The notes below the pieces were generated by a model. It saw only the letters and a list, made by a program, of their open reading frames with translations. It was not told where the DNA came from and ran no database searches. The translations under genes were made by a program, and so were the position numbers. From the NCBI RefSeq assembly GCF_028372415.1, contig NC_092872.1, positions 549,379,205 through 549,443,204 of the forward strand: a stretch of 64,000 nt of DNA, in the 5' to 3' direction. Below are positions 1 to 9,895 of the stretch, piece after piece. This stretch comes from Notamacropus eugenii (taxonomy: Eukaryota; Chordata; Mammalia; Diprotodontia; Macropodidae). Every line of letters begins with the position of its first letter. Within the stretch, counting starts at the first letter, position 1.

Positions 1-456
1 TGCTCTGTCCTCTTCTTAAAAGGAACTAGCTAGAGGGAAATACTCAACACAGAATCCATGTAGAAATAAGCTGGCTCAGTTCCTTAATGAATCCTTTCTT
101 GATACTTGCAAAAATGCAATGATAATGGCAGTTCCAAAAGCCTGACTTGACAGGCTTGTACGATTCAATGGCTTATTGATGTCAGTCTGTCCTCCAATAG
201 CAGGAAGTTGAACTGTGCTGGCCTACATGAAAATAAGCCTAAAGAGCTTGTCAATCAATTTAGAACAGAGATTTGCTGGTTTCTCAGTCCCTAATAAAAA
301 CCTGAACATAAATCAGTATGATAATGATAGTGGACAGAAGATTGGACAAAGAGTCAGGAAAAGCTCCGTTCAAGTTATTGCCTAAGACCAGGCAAATCAT
401 TTAAATTCTCAGGATCCTCTCACCACTACCCTCACCTGCCCTTAAAGTACTCTCTT
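1..456. other. Unassigned flank
   Basis: No convincing coding frame or recognisable repeat. It is AT-rich single-copy-looking sequence. A weak CORE-SINE-like phrase occurs near 380-410 but is too short to call. Confidence 0.3.
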
Positions 457-1614
457 GAGAATGAAATTACAGGAGCCAAGATGGAGGAGTAGAAAGATGT
501 ACATACTCTTAAAATACCTGTAAAGAAAGACTCTCAACAAATTCTAGAGCAGCAGAAGCCACAGAACAATGGAGTGAAGGAGATTTGCAGCCCAGGGTAA
601 CCTGGAAGGCCAATGGGAAAGGTCTGTTGCACGGGACAGGGAGCAGAGCCCAGCCCAGCCTGGCTGCATGGCTTGGGAGGAGCAGAACCTGAACAGGCTT
701 TGGGGTGGAATCCCCAGCAGCAGCAGCTCACAGATCCCTTAACCCACAGGCACTAAAGGTCAGTGAGAGGGCTTTTTCAACCAGAGAGAGAAGGGAACAA
801 GGTCCTTCCCTAGCCCTGACCCCAGGTGGCAGTGGTGGCTGTGCAGTCAGGTCCAGTATTGGAGAGGCTCAGCTTAAAAGCCCCTCAGGGAATTGAGCAG
901 CTGATCTGAACCTCAGCCCTGAGTGGTGGCCCCGCCCCCACCTAAAGCCCCTGGAGGAAGTGAGTAGTTGATCTCAATCTCAGCCCTAATCATGGTCCTG
1001 GGATGTGGCAGAGCTGGAGGCCCTTGAGGAGTAACTCTTCTCCCTTGATTGTGTCACCTTGGAGGAACTGAGAACTTACAGGTCCCCAGACCTACTCTTG
1101 ACAAAGGACCCAAAAGTCAAGTAACTGGTTGGGAAAATGCCCAAAAAAGGGGAAAAAAAATAAGATTATAGAAGGTTACTTTCTTGGTGAACAGGTATTC
1201 TCTCCCATTCTTTCAGATGAGGAAGAACAATGTTTACCATCAGGGGAAGACATAAAAATCAAGGCTTCTGCATCCAAAACCTCCAAAATAAATATGCAAT
1301 GGTCTCAGGCCTCAGAGCTCAAAAAGGATTTTGAAAATCAAATAAGAGAGGTAGATGAAAAACTGGGAAGAGAAATGAGAGCAATGCAAGAAAATCATGA
1401 AAAGCAAGTCAACAGCTTGCTAAAGGAGACCCAAAAAAATGCTGAAGAAAATGACACCTTTAAAATAGGCTAACTCAATTGGCAAAAGAGGACCAAAAAG
1501 TCAATGAGGAGAAGAATGCTTTAAAAAGCAGAATTAGCCAATGGAAAAGGAGGATCAAAAGCTCACTAAAGAAAATAGTTCTTTAAAAATTAGAATGGAG
1601 AATGAAATTACAGG
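457..1614 (+). mobile_element. L1 5'-end insertion, truncated at its 3' side, with 17-bp TSD
   Basis: The direct repeat gagaatgaaattacagg occurs at 457-473 and again at 1598-1614, with no mismatch. Between the copies lies an L1 5' UTR (about 474-1136, starting with the ggagccaagatgg block also seen at the 5' end of the antisense element at 47608) and the first third of ORF1. L1 similarity stops abruptly at about 1597, inside the ORF1 coiled-coil coding region, and the second TSD copy follows directly. There is no ORF2, 3' UTR or poly(A). This is the reverse of the usual 5' truncation. It is sense-oriented and older than the antisense copy, judging by its frameshifts. Confidence 0.85.
1137..1597 (+). 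pseudogene. L1 ORF1 fragment (N-terminus and part of coiled coil), frameshifted
   Basis: The homologous start codon is the ATG at 1137. An extra G a few codons later shifts the frame, so the open stretch to 1473 is read only from an upstream in-frame TTG (1129). Recognisable blocks are IEGYFLGEQ, LSDEEEQCLPSG and the heptad-rich stretch around GREMRAMQENHEKQ, all alignable to the intact ORF1 at 45833-46921. A second frame change follows near 1468, where a short deletion runs into the region aligning with the SLTQLAKE part of the intact protein. The RRM and C-terminal RNA-binding domains are absent, so no functional chaperone could be made. Confidence 0.85.
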
Positions 1615-1764
1615 TGAGTTTCTGGTCTGCATCAGGGAAGGGAGTTTCCACAAAGGGAATTCCCTTTACTCTTGAAATTTTAGCTCCAAATCACGCCAAA
1701 GAAATGAAAGATAACCATTGAAATATTTCTCTCTACTGCTGGGGTTGGGAGGGTAGGGGTTTGG

Positions 1765-1990
1765 CTTAAGAACATCAGACCTGTAGTCAGAAGACCTGGA
1801 TTCAAGTCCCAGCTCAGTCATTAATTAATGTAATTTTGGATAAATGCCTTCACTTCTCAGTTTCTTTATCTGTAAAATGAGGATAATGATAGCACCTGTC
1901 TCACAGGTTTGCTGCAGAGATCAAATGGGATGTAAAATGGTATGTAAAGCACTTTGTAAACCTTAAAGTTTATTAGTTGTTATTTCTTAT
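1765..1990 (+). mobile_element. CORE-SINE/MIR family element, near full length
   Basis: It has the order agacctggattcaagtccc, a ctcagtttctttatctgtaaaatgagg core, a cacctgtctcacaggtttg block and a gtaaagcactttgtaaacctt tail, typical of MIR/Ther-1 type elements in marsupials. Confidence 0.8.
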
Positions 1991-2104
1991 ATTATTTTCA
2001 CATCATAAATTACCAAATTAATAGTTTCTGTCTGTTTCTGGCCCAAGCAACCAGAAACTTGGAGGTGAAACTGCATTTTTATACGAAGCAATTTCCTTAT
2101 AATT

Positions 2105-2235
2105 GCCCTGAGAAATAAAGAACAGAGGAGAAAACTGAGGCTTGGAAGGATAAAACAACTTGTCACAGGTCACATAGCTGGGATGCGTTGGATTCAGGCC
2201 CCAAACCCAGGGGTTCTTTCCACAAAACCACACTA
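2105..2235 (-). mobile_element. CORE-SINE/MIR fragment
   Basis: Antisense core visible as gaaaactgaggcttgg followed by aggtcacatagctgg. Confidence 0.65.
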
Positions 2236-3300
2236 GTACAGAGGAAAATGAGCCTGGTATTTCCAGAACCCACAAGTTTGATTCTACTTGTCAAGTGAAG
2301 ATGAAATATCACTCACTCAAAAGGAACATGTGGGGGGTGGGGTGTTAGGGACTGATCTGTAACTAGGGTGGGGTGGCTGGAGCTTTTTCCAGGAAACTGA
2401 AATTAAGAGTTACAAAAAATTAACACTGCTTTCAGAAGCAGTCACTATAGTAACCAGTTCTCAACCTTGCTTAACTGAATTTGCCTTAATTAATTCTTTT
2501 CAAATTATAAATAGCAAAATTGAGGTGAGGGTGAACAATTCATGATCCTTGCCCTGGGTGTCAAAATTGCTACGATGGCTCTTGAATGGGAGAGGGAAAC
2601 CCTTTGGCCCTGGAGAATATCAGGATAATATATTCTCTGATTCTAATCTCCCCCTAGGCTGGGATTGTACCTGAGGGTAGGACAGAAACACGTTCTTAGA
2701 AGTGAGACAGGCAGGAAATAGACAGTAGACCCCTTATGAGCAGGCTATAATTTTAGGAGTATGGTTTCAAAGGCCCTGGGTTGCCTCTGCTGCACCTCCT
2801 CTCTATTCAAAAAAGTACCCCCCACAAATGTCCCTGGGTTCCTGAAATCCAGTTATAAGGGGATAAAAAGAGCCCCAGTGAAAATTTCCATTTAGGAGCT
2901 CATTGGAGAGGGAGCCCAAGGTTTATCATTGACACTGAGAAAGGGGGAACAGAGAACCTTGAGGCAGAACATGGAGCAAGAAAAGGGGGGTTAGGTGCCA
3001 GGAGCCTGAAAAGGAAAGCAGGAAGGGGAGCCTAGAGGCTTCCTCTTCCCTTCTCTCCTAGGATCCCCATCCAGGTCAATGCATCCTGTATCTTTACACA
3101 AATCCATCCCCACAGTCTGGTGCAAACTCAGCTCACCAGGTTGCTAAACTTGAGTATATGTAGGTCAGACCCTCAGTGCATCAAAGATACATGTTAATAA
3201 TTTATAGATTTTTAAAAACAGACTCCAAGAAAAGACATAATGAAGAGGCCTTTTGTCAGGAGAGAGAAAAGAGATGTTTTCTCATTTATTGTGTTCAATT
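2236..3300. other. Unassigned, weakly promoter-like centre
   Basis: No recognised repeat or coding frame. Around 2862-2880 a ggggataaaaagagcc motif resembles a TATA box within G/C-flanked sequence, so part of this could be an old LTR. No paired LTR or internal region is visible to confirm it. Confidence 0.25.
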
Positions 3301-3385
3301 CAGTGCAACAAACACTTATTAGGCACCTACTGCACACTGGGGAACTAATAGAAAGATTAGACTCCTTTCAATTCAACAAATTCAT
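3301..3385 (-). mobile_element. L2 3'-end fragment
   Basis: Antisense L2 tail: caacaaacacttattaggca followed by the cctactg block. Confidence 0.6.
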
Positions 3386-3479
3386 TGTTTTCACTATCTT
3401 GCTCAGTTCTAAGCCTCTACCACAATTCTTGGACGTTCCCAGAATCCTCCCCTCCCCCCCACAACATGCACTTTTTTTT

Positions 3480-3605
3480 TAGTTCCCCATTATGTGTTGT
3501 CTTTCCCTATTATCATACTTTTCTTGTGTGCAGGAACTGCTTTTCTAGTTTTCATTTGTCTCCCCAGAGCTTTGCACAGTGCCTAATACATAGCAGACAC
3601 TTCGA
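3480..3605 (+). mobile_element. L2 3'-UTR fragment
   Basis: The gcaggaactgcttttc, tttgcacagtgcctaataca and tagcagacact blocks match the sense L2 3' end. Confidence 0.6.
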
Positions 3606-3614
3606 GCTTTTTCT

Positions 3615-3695
3615 TTCTGTCTGTCCATCTGTCTAACCAGCTGCCTGGCTGTCTATTTATCTATCTGTCCATCTGTCTATTTATCTATCATCTAT
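3615..3695 (+). repeat. (TCTG/TCTA)n simple repeat
   Basis: Degenerate tetranucleotide run of ctgtctgtccatctgtcta units mixed with tatc units. Confidence 0.85.
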
Positions 3696-3794
3696 TTTAG
3701 TGCTTTCCCTCTGTTAAGTATTTCCCATTTATATTTACATCTATAATTTGCTGTGTGTATGTTTGTTTCCCCCACTAGACTGTAAGCCTCTCCA

Positions 3795-3915
3795 GACTGC
3801 CAAAGATTAAGTGACTTGCCCAAGGTCATACAACTAATGCGTATCTGAGGTTCAGTTTGAATTCAAGTCTTCCTGAGTTCAAGTCCAACACTATATCCCC
3901 TGTGCCACCAGGTGA
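3795..3915 (-). mobile_element. CORE-SINE/MIR fragment
   Basis: Antisense blocks ttaagtgacttgcccaaggt and gaattcaagtcttcctgag are clear. Confidence 0.7.
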
Positions 3916-4149
3916 GTCTCTACTGACGTATTAGAGAGAGGGAGAAAAAAATTGAGATTCTTAGTGTATAAGGGATAAAAATCTAACCTTGGAGTCACGA
4001 AGGCTCTCAGGACTCCAATGATTCTAAGACTGTAAGTCACAAAGAGACAGATAAGTCATAGTTCTGAATCAGTGAAGGAAATGTTCATGCTATTTAAGTA
4101 CAGTGATGGAATCATAAGTCCCACCCCTTCCCCAAAACACACACACACT

Positions 4150-4275
4150 GCATAAAGAAGAGTAGTAAGGCTAAAAAAGTAGGGTGCTGTTAGATCGTGG
4201 AGGGTCTCAAATGCCAGGCAAAAGAGCTTGAGCTTTGAATCAGTGATGATGGATGAGCAGAGGAGTGACAGGAAG
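4150..4275 (-). mobile_element. L2 fragment
   Basis: The ggagggtctcaaatgccaggc block and gatgagcagaggagtgaca resemble the antisense L2 coding region; compare 14820-14960. Confidence 0.5.
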
Positions 4276-4308
4276 ATTATTTTGGATTAGAATGAATTGG
4301 TGAGGATA

Positions 4309-4432
4309 GCTGGATGGTACAGTGGATAGAACACTAACCTTGGAGTCAGGAGGACCTGAGTTCAAATCCAGCCTCAGACAACTTAATCCTGGACAAATCA
4401 TTTAATCCTGTTTGCCTCCAAAAAAAAGAGAA
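4309..4432 (+). mobile_element. Marsupial tRNA-derived SINE
   Basis: The head agctggatggtacagtggat, then ggagtcaggaggacctgag and caaatccagcctcagac, are the tRNA-like promoter half of marsupial SINEs. It ends in an A-rich tail at 4420-4432. Confidence 0.8.
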
Positions 4433-4727
4433 AGATGGATTAGAAAGAGAGGAGAATAGAGGTGAAAGGTGGGGAGAGAAGGTATCCTTCATCCCATCCT
4501 CTAGAAAAATAGTCAGGCGTAGGAAGGGGGGACACTTTCAAGTGTGAATGCTTGTGTACAACTTCAGTCCACCCTCCAGACATCTCTGGTTCTATGACTA
4601 GGTTTAATACTTGACCCATTATGGGAAAGGTTGGGGACGAGGGATGAATAATATCAGTTCATTAGAAGTGCAAGTCTATGATGACAGCAAATGAATTCAA
4701 TCTAAACAGTATCTGAGATAGTGTTTT

Positions 4728-4955
4728 GAGAAGAATAATTGGCATTTATGTAGTGCTATAGAGTTTGCAAGTGTTTTACAACTATGATCTCTATCCTTAT
4801 GACATACCTTATGAGGAAGGTGGTATTGTTACCCCCATTTTATAGATAAGGAAATTGAGGCAGACAGAGGTTAAGTGACTTGCCCAGGATCACACAGCTA
4901 GTCAGTATCTGAGACCAGATCTGAACTCAGATCTTCCTCACTCCAGATACAAATC
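4728..4955 (-). mobile_element. CORE-SINE/MIR element, near full length
   Basis: The antisense tail tagtgctatagagtttgcaa is followed by ccccattttatagataagg, gttaagtgacttgcccagga and tctgaactcagatcttcctc. Confidence 0.8.
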
Positions 4956-5046
4956 ATTTCATCTCTCTGGACCTTAGTAAAAATGAGGGGTTGGACTAGA
5001 TGTCCTCTAAGGTCCCTTCCAACCCTAAATTTCTGATCCTATGATT
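4956..5046 (+). mobile_element. CR1/L3-like 3' tail
   Basis: The ttggactagatgtcctctaa and ggtcccttccaaccctaaat blocks ending in gatcctatgat are the CR1-type 3' terminus, here in sense and back-to-back with the preceding element. Confidence 0.65.
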
Positions 5047-5489
5047 TTTGAAGCTCCCTCCACTTTCAGCTTGTCTATGGTCCTCTGCTCTAAGAACCTA
5101 TTTGACTTTCAAGGACCCTATTGATAGATCTTGCAGCAAACAGCACCAGCTTTCAGTAGAAATTTTCCCAAAGGAAAAAGTTAAAACATTTCCTTGCAAT
5201 TACTCCCAATGCCAGGAATCTATCTCAGTCAGGATCTTTTCACCCAGGCCCCTCTTGGCACAGCAAAGTTAGGTGTGTCCCTGACAACAGAATCAATACT
5301 GGAATAACATACTAATCCAGATGAGTAACTAGAGGCAAGAGTAAAGGAAAGAAAACAGAAAAGGTAGATGATGGTTATTTCTTTAGCAAATATAGAAATT
5401 CAAAGGGTGGGGTGGGTCCATTTTAACACAAAACTAAGAAATAACAGGAAGATGAAAATCTTCAGTTCATGGCTCAAAAGAGAACTGAA

Positions 5490-5636
5490 ATTTGAGTCAC
5501 AAAATAAGAGTTCAAATCTCAGTTCAGCTTTAGGAGAGAGCTCCATTATTATCCCAGCTCTGATCCTTACCACTTAGGCTCATTACTTAAACTCTGGTCT
5601 TCATTTTCCTCATCAGTAAAATGGAGGAGTGTAATG
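5490..5636 (+). mobile_element. CORE-SINE/MIR element
   Basis: The gttcaaatctcagttcagc block and a cattttcctcatcagtaaaa core are visible. Confidence 0.65.
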
Positions 5637-5708
5637 GCAAGCAGATTTTTTTTGCTGTTTTTCTGGATTGAATTTTAGCCAATCAAGTGCCTGTGATTGA
5701 GTCTAGCC

Positions 5709-5765
5709 TTTGATTGAATCAAGAGTCTTGTCTTTGATTCAATCAAGAGTCTTTGATTGGAAACA
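5709..5765 (+). repeat. 24-bp period direct repeat of a quasi-palindromic unit
   Basis: Two 20-bp units at 5709-5728 and 5733-5752 differ at one base; a third partial unit follows. Each unit contains ttgatt(g/c)aatcaa, which is nearly self-complementary. Confidence 0.8.
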
Positions 5766-5770
5766 GAATT

Positions 5771-5830
5771 ATGTATGTATGTGTGTATATATTCATACAC
5801 ACACACACATATATATATACACATACACCT
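5771..5830. repeat. (TG)n/(CA)n/(TA)n microsatellite
   Basis: A tatgtatgtgtgtatatatt half is followed by a cacacacacaca and tatatata half, so the tract is partly self-complementary. Confidence 0.85.
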
Positions 5831-5839
5831 ATAGCAACT

Positions 5840-6660
5840 TAGAGGGAGAGAGTAGAAAGAGAAGCAGAGCTGAGAAAGAGAAATGGGCATGAGAAGGCTA
5901 GGGGAACTTGCTTTTGGGGAGGTCTAACAGAAAGAATGTTTGTGATGTTGGTGCTCTGTCTGTTGACCTGTGTTGATTTCTTGGACAGAAGTCCTGTCTG
6001 TTGGTCTGTATTAATTTCTCAAATGGAAGCTGTGTCTGTTGGCCTTTATGAATGAATTGAGATGATGGTACTAATAAAGTGTATAAATATTGTTGTAGCC
6101 CTGTTAAGCTTTGTTTTCCTAGAAAGAAACAGAAGTTGTGGGCAGGAGCCCCTGGAGTCTGCTGTCAGGCAGAGGCAGGAAGAGTTTGGAGTGGAACAGT
6201 CCCTGTGAGGTGAGACAAAGAGCAGGAGAGGAGAGCTGCCTGTATGTGAACCCAGGCAAGAGCTGTGAGCTCTCGCCTCACAGAGGAGGAGTCATGGGGT
6301 TTGGAAGTTAGCCTCAAGTCAAGATGAGAGAGGACTTTACTTTGGACACTGTGTATTGATTAAGGAGATTGTTCTTGCAGTGACCTAGGGGTGGACGGTG
6401 TGGTATTTCCTGCTACTCCTTAAGGATGCATCATGCTAGGGAAGACCCTAACCTGGGACCCCTGACTTTGGGGATGCAATAATATATGCTATGTACTATA
6501 TAATATATTGAGTGTTATGAGACACGTATATGTATTAGATGATGTGTTTTGCTTAAGGAAGTTGCTATGAATGTTATGGTTTACTTTATTGAACAATGTT
6601 TAGTTTATTGCCAAATAAATAGAGAGTTTTGCAATACTATACAATTATTCCCAGCAACAG
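5840..6660 (+). other. Unassigned LTR-like stretch with 38-bp tandem repeats
   Basis: It contains three tandem copies of a 38-bp unit (starts 5957, 5995, 6033, marked by tgtctgttg) and an AATAAA at 6073-6078 shortly after them. This resembles an enhancer array plus poly(A) signal of a retroviral LTR, but no second LTR or clear TG/CA ends were found. Confidence 0.3.
5957..6070 (+). repeat. 38-bp tandem repeat, three copies
   Basis: Each unit begins tgtctgttg with spacing of exactly 38 bp. The first two units share (t/g)gatttct or (t/a)atttct cores; the third diverges after about 20 bp. Confidence 0.8.
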
Positions 6661-6695
6661 TCCTTAGGTGTGCTGACATGATTGGCATTACAAGG

Positions 6696-6849
6696 GGCTA
6701 GGCCAAGGGTAGGGAACCTGTGACCTTAAGGCTATACATGGCCTTCTAAATCCCTCAGTGCAGCCTTAAGGCTGCAAAAGGCTGAACTTAAGGATTTAGA
6801 AGACCACATGTGGCCTTAAGGCCACAAGTTCCCCACCCCTGGGCTAGAC
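6696..6849. mobile_element. hAT-type MITE (family A), with 8-bp TSD
   Basis: The element proper is 6704-6841. Its ends are long inverted repeats: the left end caagggtagggaacctgtg pairs with the right end cacaagttccccacccctg, and the complementarity continues through ccttaaggc inward. Flanking 8-mers ggctaggc (6696-6703) and ggctagac (6842-6849) match at 7 of 8 positions, the expected hAT duplication. It has no coding capacity. Relatives lie at 20222-20403 and 48247-48448. Confidence 0.8.
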
Positions 6850-6889
6850 TCAATAAACTCTAAGATTCTATCCAGCTCTAAATCCATAT

Positions 6890-7402
6890 TATCATGGAAT
6901 CTCAGAGTTGGAAGGGCCTCCAAAGGCCAACTCTTCCAGACCATGTCTGACCAAGAGTGTTCTTTATGAAACTAACCAAAAGTCATCACCCGAGAAACCT
7001 ATTAGTAAAGCAGGGACTTACTCCTCCCAAGGCAGCCCATGTCACTTTTGGACCTCTCTGGTGGTCAGGTAGTATTTCTTTACATTTAAGCCTATTTCTG
7101 GCTCACTCAGGCTTCAATCTAGTGCCAAAGCAAAACAAGTCTAACTCCTCTTTCCTAGGACAGCCTTAATACTGTAATGCAGCTATTGGGTCTCCTTCCC
7201 AAGTTTTATCTTCTCCAGTAGTTCCTTCAAACAAGTATCATGTAGCATGGTCTCCAGTCCCCTCAACATCCTGGTCACCTTCTTCTGCATATTCTCCAAA
7301 TTTTTCAAAGTAGGCTTCCTAAAACTAGGAATTCAGAAATTGGCATCACACTCCAGATGTGGCCTGACCAGGGCAGAGCTATCATCTCCATGATTCTGGA
7401 CA
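6890..7402 (-). mobile_element. CR1/L3 LINE 3' region
   Basis: Antisense CR1 terminus: gaatctcagagttggaaggg at the left, then cactccagatgtggcctgac and cagggcagagctatcatctc to the right, followed by attctggaca. Sequence between is diverged but colinear. Confidence 0.7.
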
Positions 7403-7530
7403 CAATCAATCAACAAGCATTTATTAAGTGTCTACCATGTTCCAGGCACTATGCTAGGCCCCAGAGGTACAAAGACACAATTAATGCATTTTCTGCTCTC
7501 AAAAGCCTTATGTTCTATTAAAGGAAGCCA
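7403..7530 (-). mobile_element. L2 3'-end fragment
   Basis: caatcaacaagcatttatta, then ccaggcactatgctaggccc and agaggtacaaagac: the antisense L2/MIR-type tail. Confidence 0.75.
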
Positions 7531-7644
7531 ATGTGTATGTATATAGCTATAGGGATGAGGACTGGACCTGCAATTTTACTGGTATAGGAATTTCTGGATA
7601 AGGAAACGCCTATTAATCTTCTCTGCAGCTTATAGTCTTATAGA

Positions 7645-7772
7645 ATTGCTTAGAGCACTCAGAGGTCAAGTGACTTGCTCAAGATGACCCAGCTAGTATG
7701 TGACAGAGGATTTGAATGGAGGTCTTCCTTGCTTCAAGGCCAGCTTCCTAGCTACTATACTATGCTGTCTCT
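7645..7772 (-). mobile_element. CORE-SINE/MIR fragment
   Basis: gaggtcaagtgacttgctca, then cagctagtatgtgacagagg and atttgaatggaggtcttcct. Confidence 0.7.
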
Positions 7773-8214
7773 CAAATGTATAAAAACATATACAGAATAA
7801 ATATATGAGCCAGTAAAAACTGGTTTGACTAGTATAGCCCCAACCCCTAGGATGCATATATGCTGAGGCTTAATTGACTCAGAGACCGAGCATTACCCTC
7901 TCCAAATGCTTCCTATGGCTCAGTTAGAATTGTTTCCTGGTTCCCTGTCCCTCCTTCCTTATTAAACAACTCAAGAAATACCTTGATTTCAGTGGTCCAG
8001 GCTTCTCCACAGCATTGCTCCATGAGTGAAAGGTCAGGCTTCTATTAAAGCCATGTCACCTCTTTGTCTAAAATTTTATATGAATTTGAGCACTGAGAGG
8101 CTTGGATGATACTTATTGGATTCCAAGCCTCCAGCCTGCCCATGTGAGGACAGTAGGAGTACAGGGAAAGTCTCTCTTTGCTATTGCCCATTGGCATTGT
8201 CCAGCTGATCACTC

Positions 8215-8325
8215 TCTCCTTTATTCTCTGTCTCTGTCTGTCTCTCTCTTTCTCTCTGTTTCTCTGTATGTGTCTCTGTCTGTGTCTTTGTCTCTCTCTC
8301 TCTCTCTCTCCCCTTTCCCCCTCTC
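8215..8325 (+). repeat. (TC)n/(TCTG)n microsatellite
   Basis: Long ctctgtctctgtctgtctct-type run ending in an uninterrupted tc run near 8293-8310. The long open frames across it are composition artefacts. Confidence 0.9.
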
Positions 8326-8696
8326 TCTTCCATTTTCCTCCTACCTATGTGACCACTCATTCTCTGTCTTCTTTACTGGATCCTCCTCCAGATCACATAC
8401 CTTCTAACTACAGGCATTACTCAGGTTTCTATCCTGGACTCTTTTATCTTCTCCCTCTCTACCTACTTCACTTGGTGATGCCATCAACTTCCATGGATTT
8501 AATTACTTTCTCTATGCTGAAGATTCTCAAATATACTCTTCCTGCCCCAATCTCTCGACTGACCTCCAATCATATCTCCAACTGCCTTTCACTCATCTTG
8601 AACTGCAAATCCAGCAGACTTCTTAAACTCAACATTTCCAAAACTGAACAAAATTCTTTCCCCCTAAACCCTTCCCACCTCTTACTTTCCCTGTTA
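8326..8696 (+). mobile_element. L2 LINE, reverse-transcriptase C-terminal coding piece (part 1)
   Basis: Translation in changing frames gives DHSFSVFFTGSSSRSH and later RLLKLNISKTEQNSFPL, which match the L2/CR1 reverse-transcriptase region. The piece stops at the hAT insertion and resumes at 8979. Confidence 0.8.
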
Positions 8697-8978
8697 CTAT
8701 AGAGCAGGGCTTCTTAAGACCTCTTTTCCTCAGTTAGGCAGTGTTCCTTGGTGTAGCATGGTGTGACAGCATGTGCATGCTTTGCTTTCAGAGTCAAGGC
8801 TGCAGTGAAGTTGACTGATGCAACATAGGAAACTGTCAGAAATACCCTGGATTCATTATGTATTTGATTTTTAATTAATTTTTGATTGTCATACATTCAG
8901 AAACCTTGTATGATTACCAAATTTTTCACTACTCCATATGGGATCGCAACCCAAAATTTAAGAAGCACTGCTATAAAG
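8697..8978. mobile_element. hAT-type MITE (family C) inside L2, with 8-bp TSD
   Basis: The element proper is 8705-8970 (266 bp). The left end cagggcttcttaa and right end ttaagaagcactg form 13-bp TIRs with one mismatch. The flanking 8-mers are ctatagag (8697-8704) and ctataaag (8971-8978). Removing the element and one TSD copy rejoins L2 coding sequence in frame, which gives an independent check on both boundaries. There is no transposase sequence. Confidence 0.88.
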
Positions 8979-9182
8979 GGCAATACCATTCTCCCAGTCC
9001 CTCAGGTTCACATTCTAGGAGTCACTTGGACTCCTTACCCTCCCACCCCCAAATTCAAGCTGCTGCCCCACTTTTTCCATTATGCCACATTCAAATCATG
9101 TTTTCAGAAACCATCTTCTTAACCAGCTGTATACTCCCAAATCTATCTTTCTTTTCTGAATCCCCTACTTTCAGTCAATAGT
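8979..9182 (+). mobile_element. L2 LINE, coding piece (part 2)
   Basis: Continues part 1 after the hAT element: TILPVPQVHILGVTW matches the L2 motif downstream of the catalytic palm. Confidence 0.8.
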
Positions 9183-9189
9183 AACCTGG

Positions 9190-9895
9190 AAACACCACCT
9201 TATGATAAAAATTAGTTTTAGTACCTTAATAAGATATAAAGAATAGGTTTCTCAACTCAACATAACTGATTCCATTTTGGTTTAAGCCTCCATTTTGTAA
9301 CTGAGCTACTTTGAGTAAGTTGCTTTTCTATAAGTTGTTTTTCAATAATAAGATAAGCACTTGTGTGGTATGATGTACTAAACAACATGTGTGTGGTTAT
9401 TTTTAACATATATGTGTTCTTAAACAACTTATAAACATATGTGAACCTATCTGTAGGAAAGACCACCAATAGAAAAATATTTAAACAATTTTATCAGTAG
9501 TCCATGTAACCAACCACTGATCAAATTATGTGATAAACAATTAAAGGAACAACGATAGTTAGAACTATAAGAAATCCCTTGGTGGACCCAACCATCAGCC
9601 TATCCTATGTCTGGCTCCAGTGTTCCCTCAACTTGAGATTCAAGTGTGTCTGTTTTCCCTTGAGGACACAGTTGATTGACAGAGACTTACCAGATGACCA
9701 CTTTGGAGAAAGACACATGGTCTCCAGCTGGGTGGAGGGGAACCTTGTTGTGAGCCTGGTATGAAAAGTTTATCAGAACCTCTACAATTTAGGTTGGAGT
9801 TTGTTCTTAGAGAAGGGTATTATTTGTACATTTTGATTAATAAAGTTTGATTACAGGCATTGAGAAGTATAAGTCTAATTAGCTATTCCATCACA
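9190..9895 (+). mobile_element. Possible solo LTR, unclassified
   Basis: A Class-I-LTR-like phrase (aagcctccattttgtaactg, 9284-9303) and a terminal AATAAA at about 9839 followed within 15-20 bp by a ca dinucleotide suggest an LTR. The ends and TSD cannot be fixed, and no second copy occurs in the window. Confidence 0.25.

Noticed and set aside
8102..8702. 174-codon sense frame rich in Ser/Leu
   Set aside because: Its first half is a TC microsatellite and its second half is a fossil L2 coding region in shifting frames.
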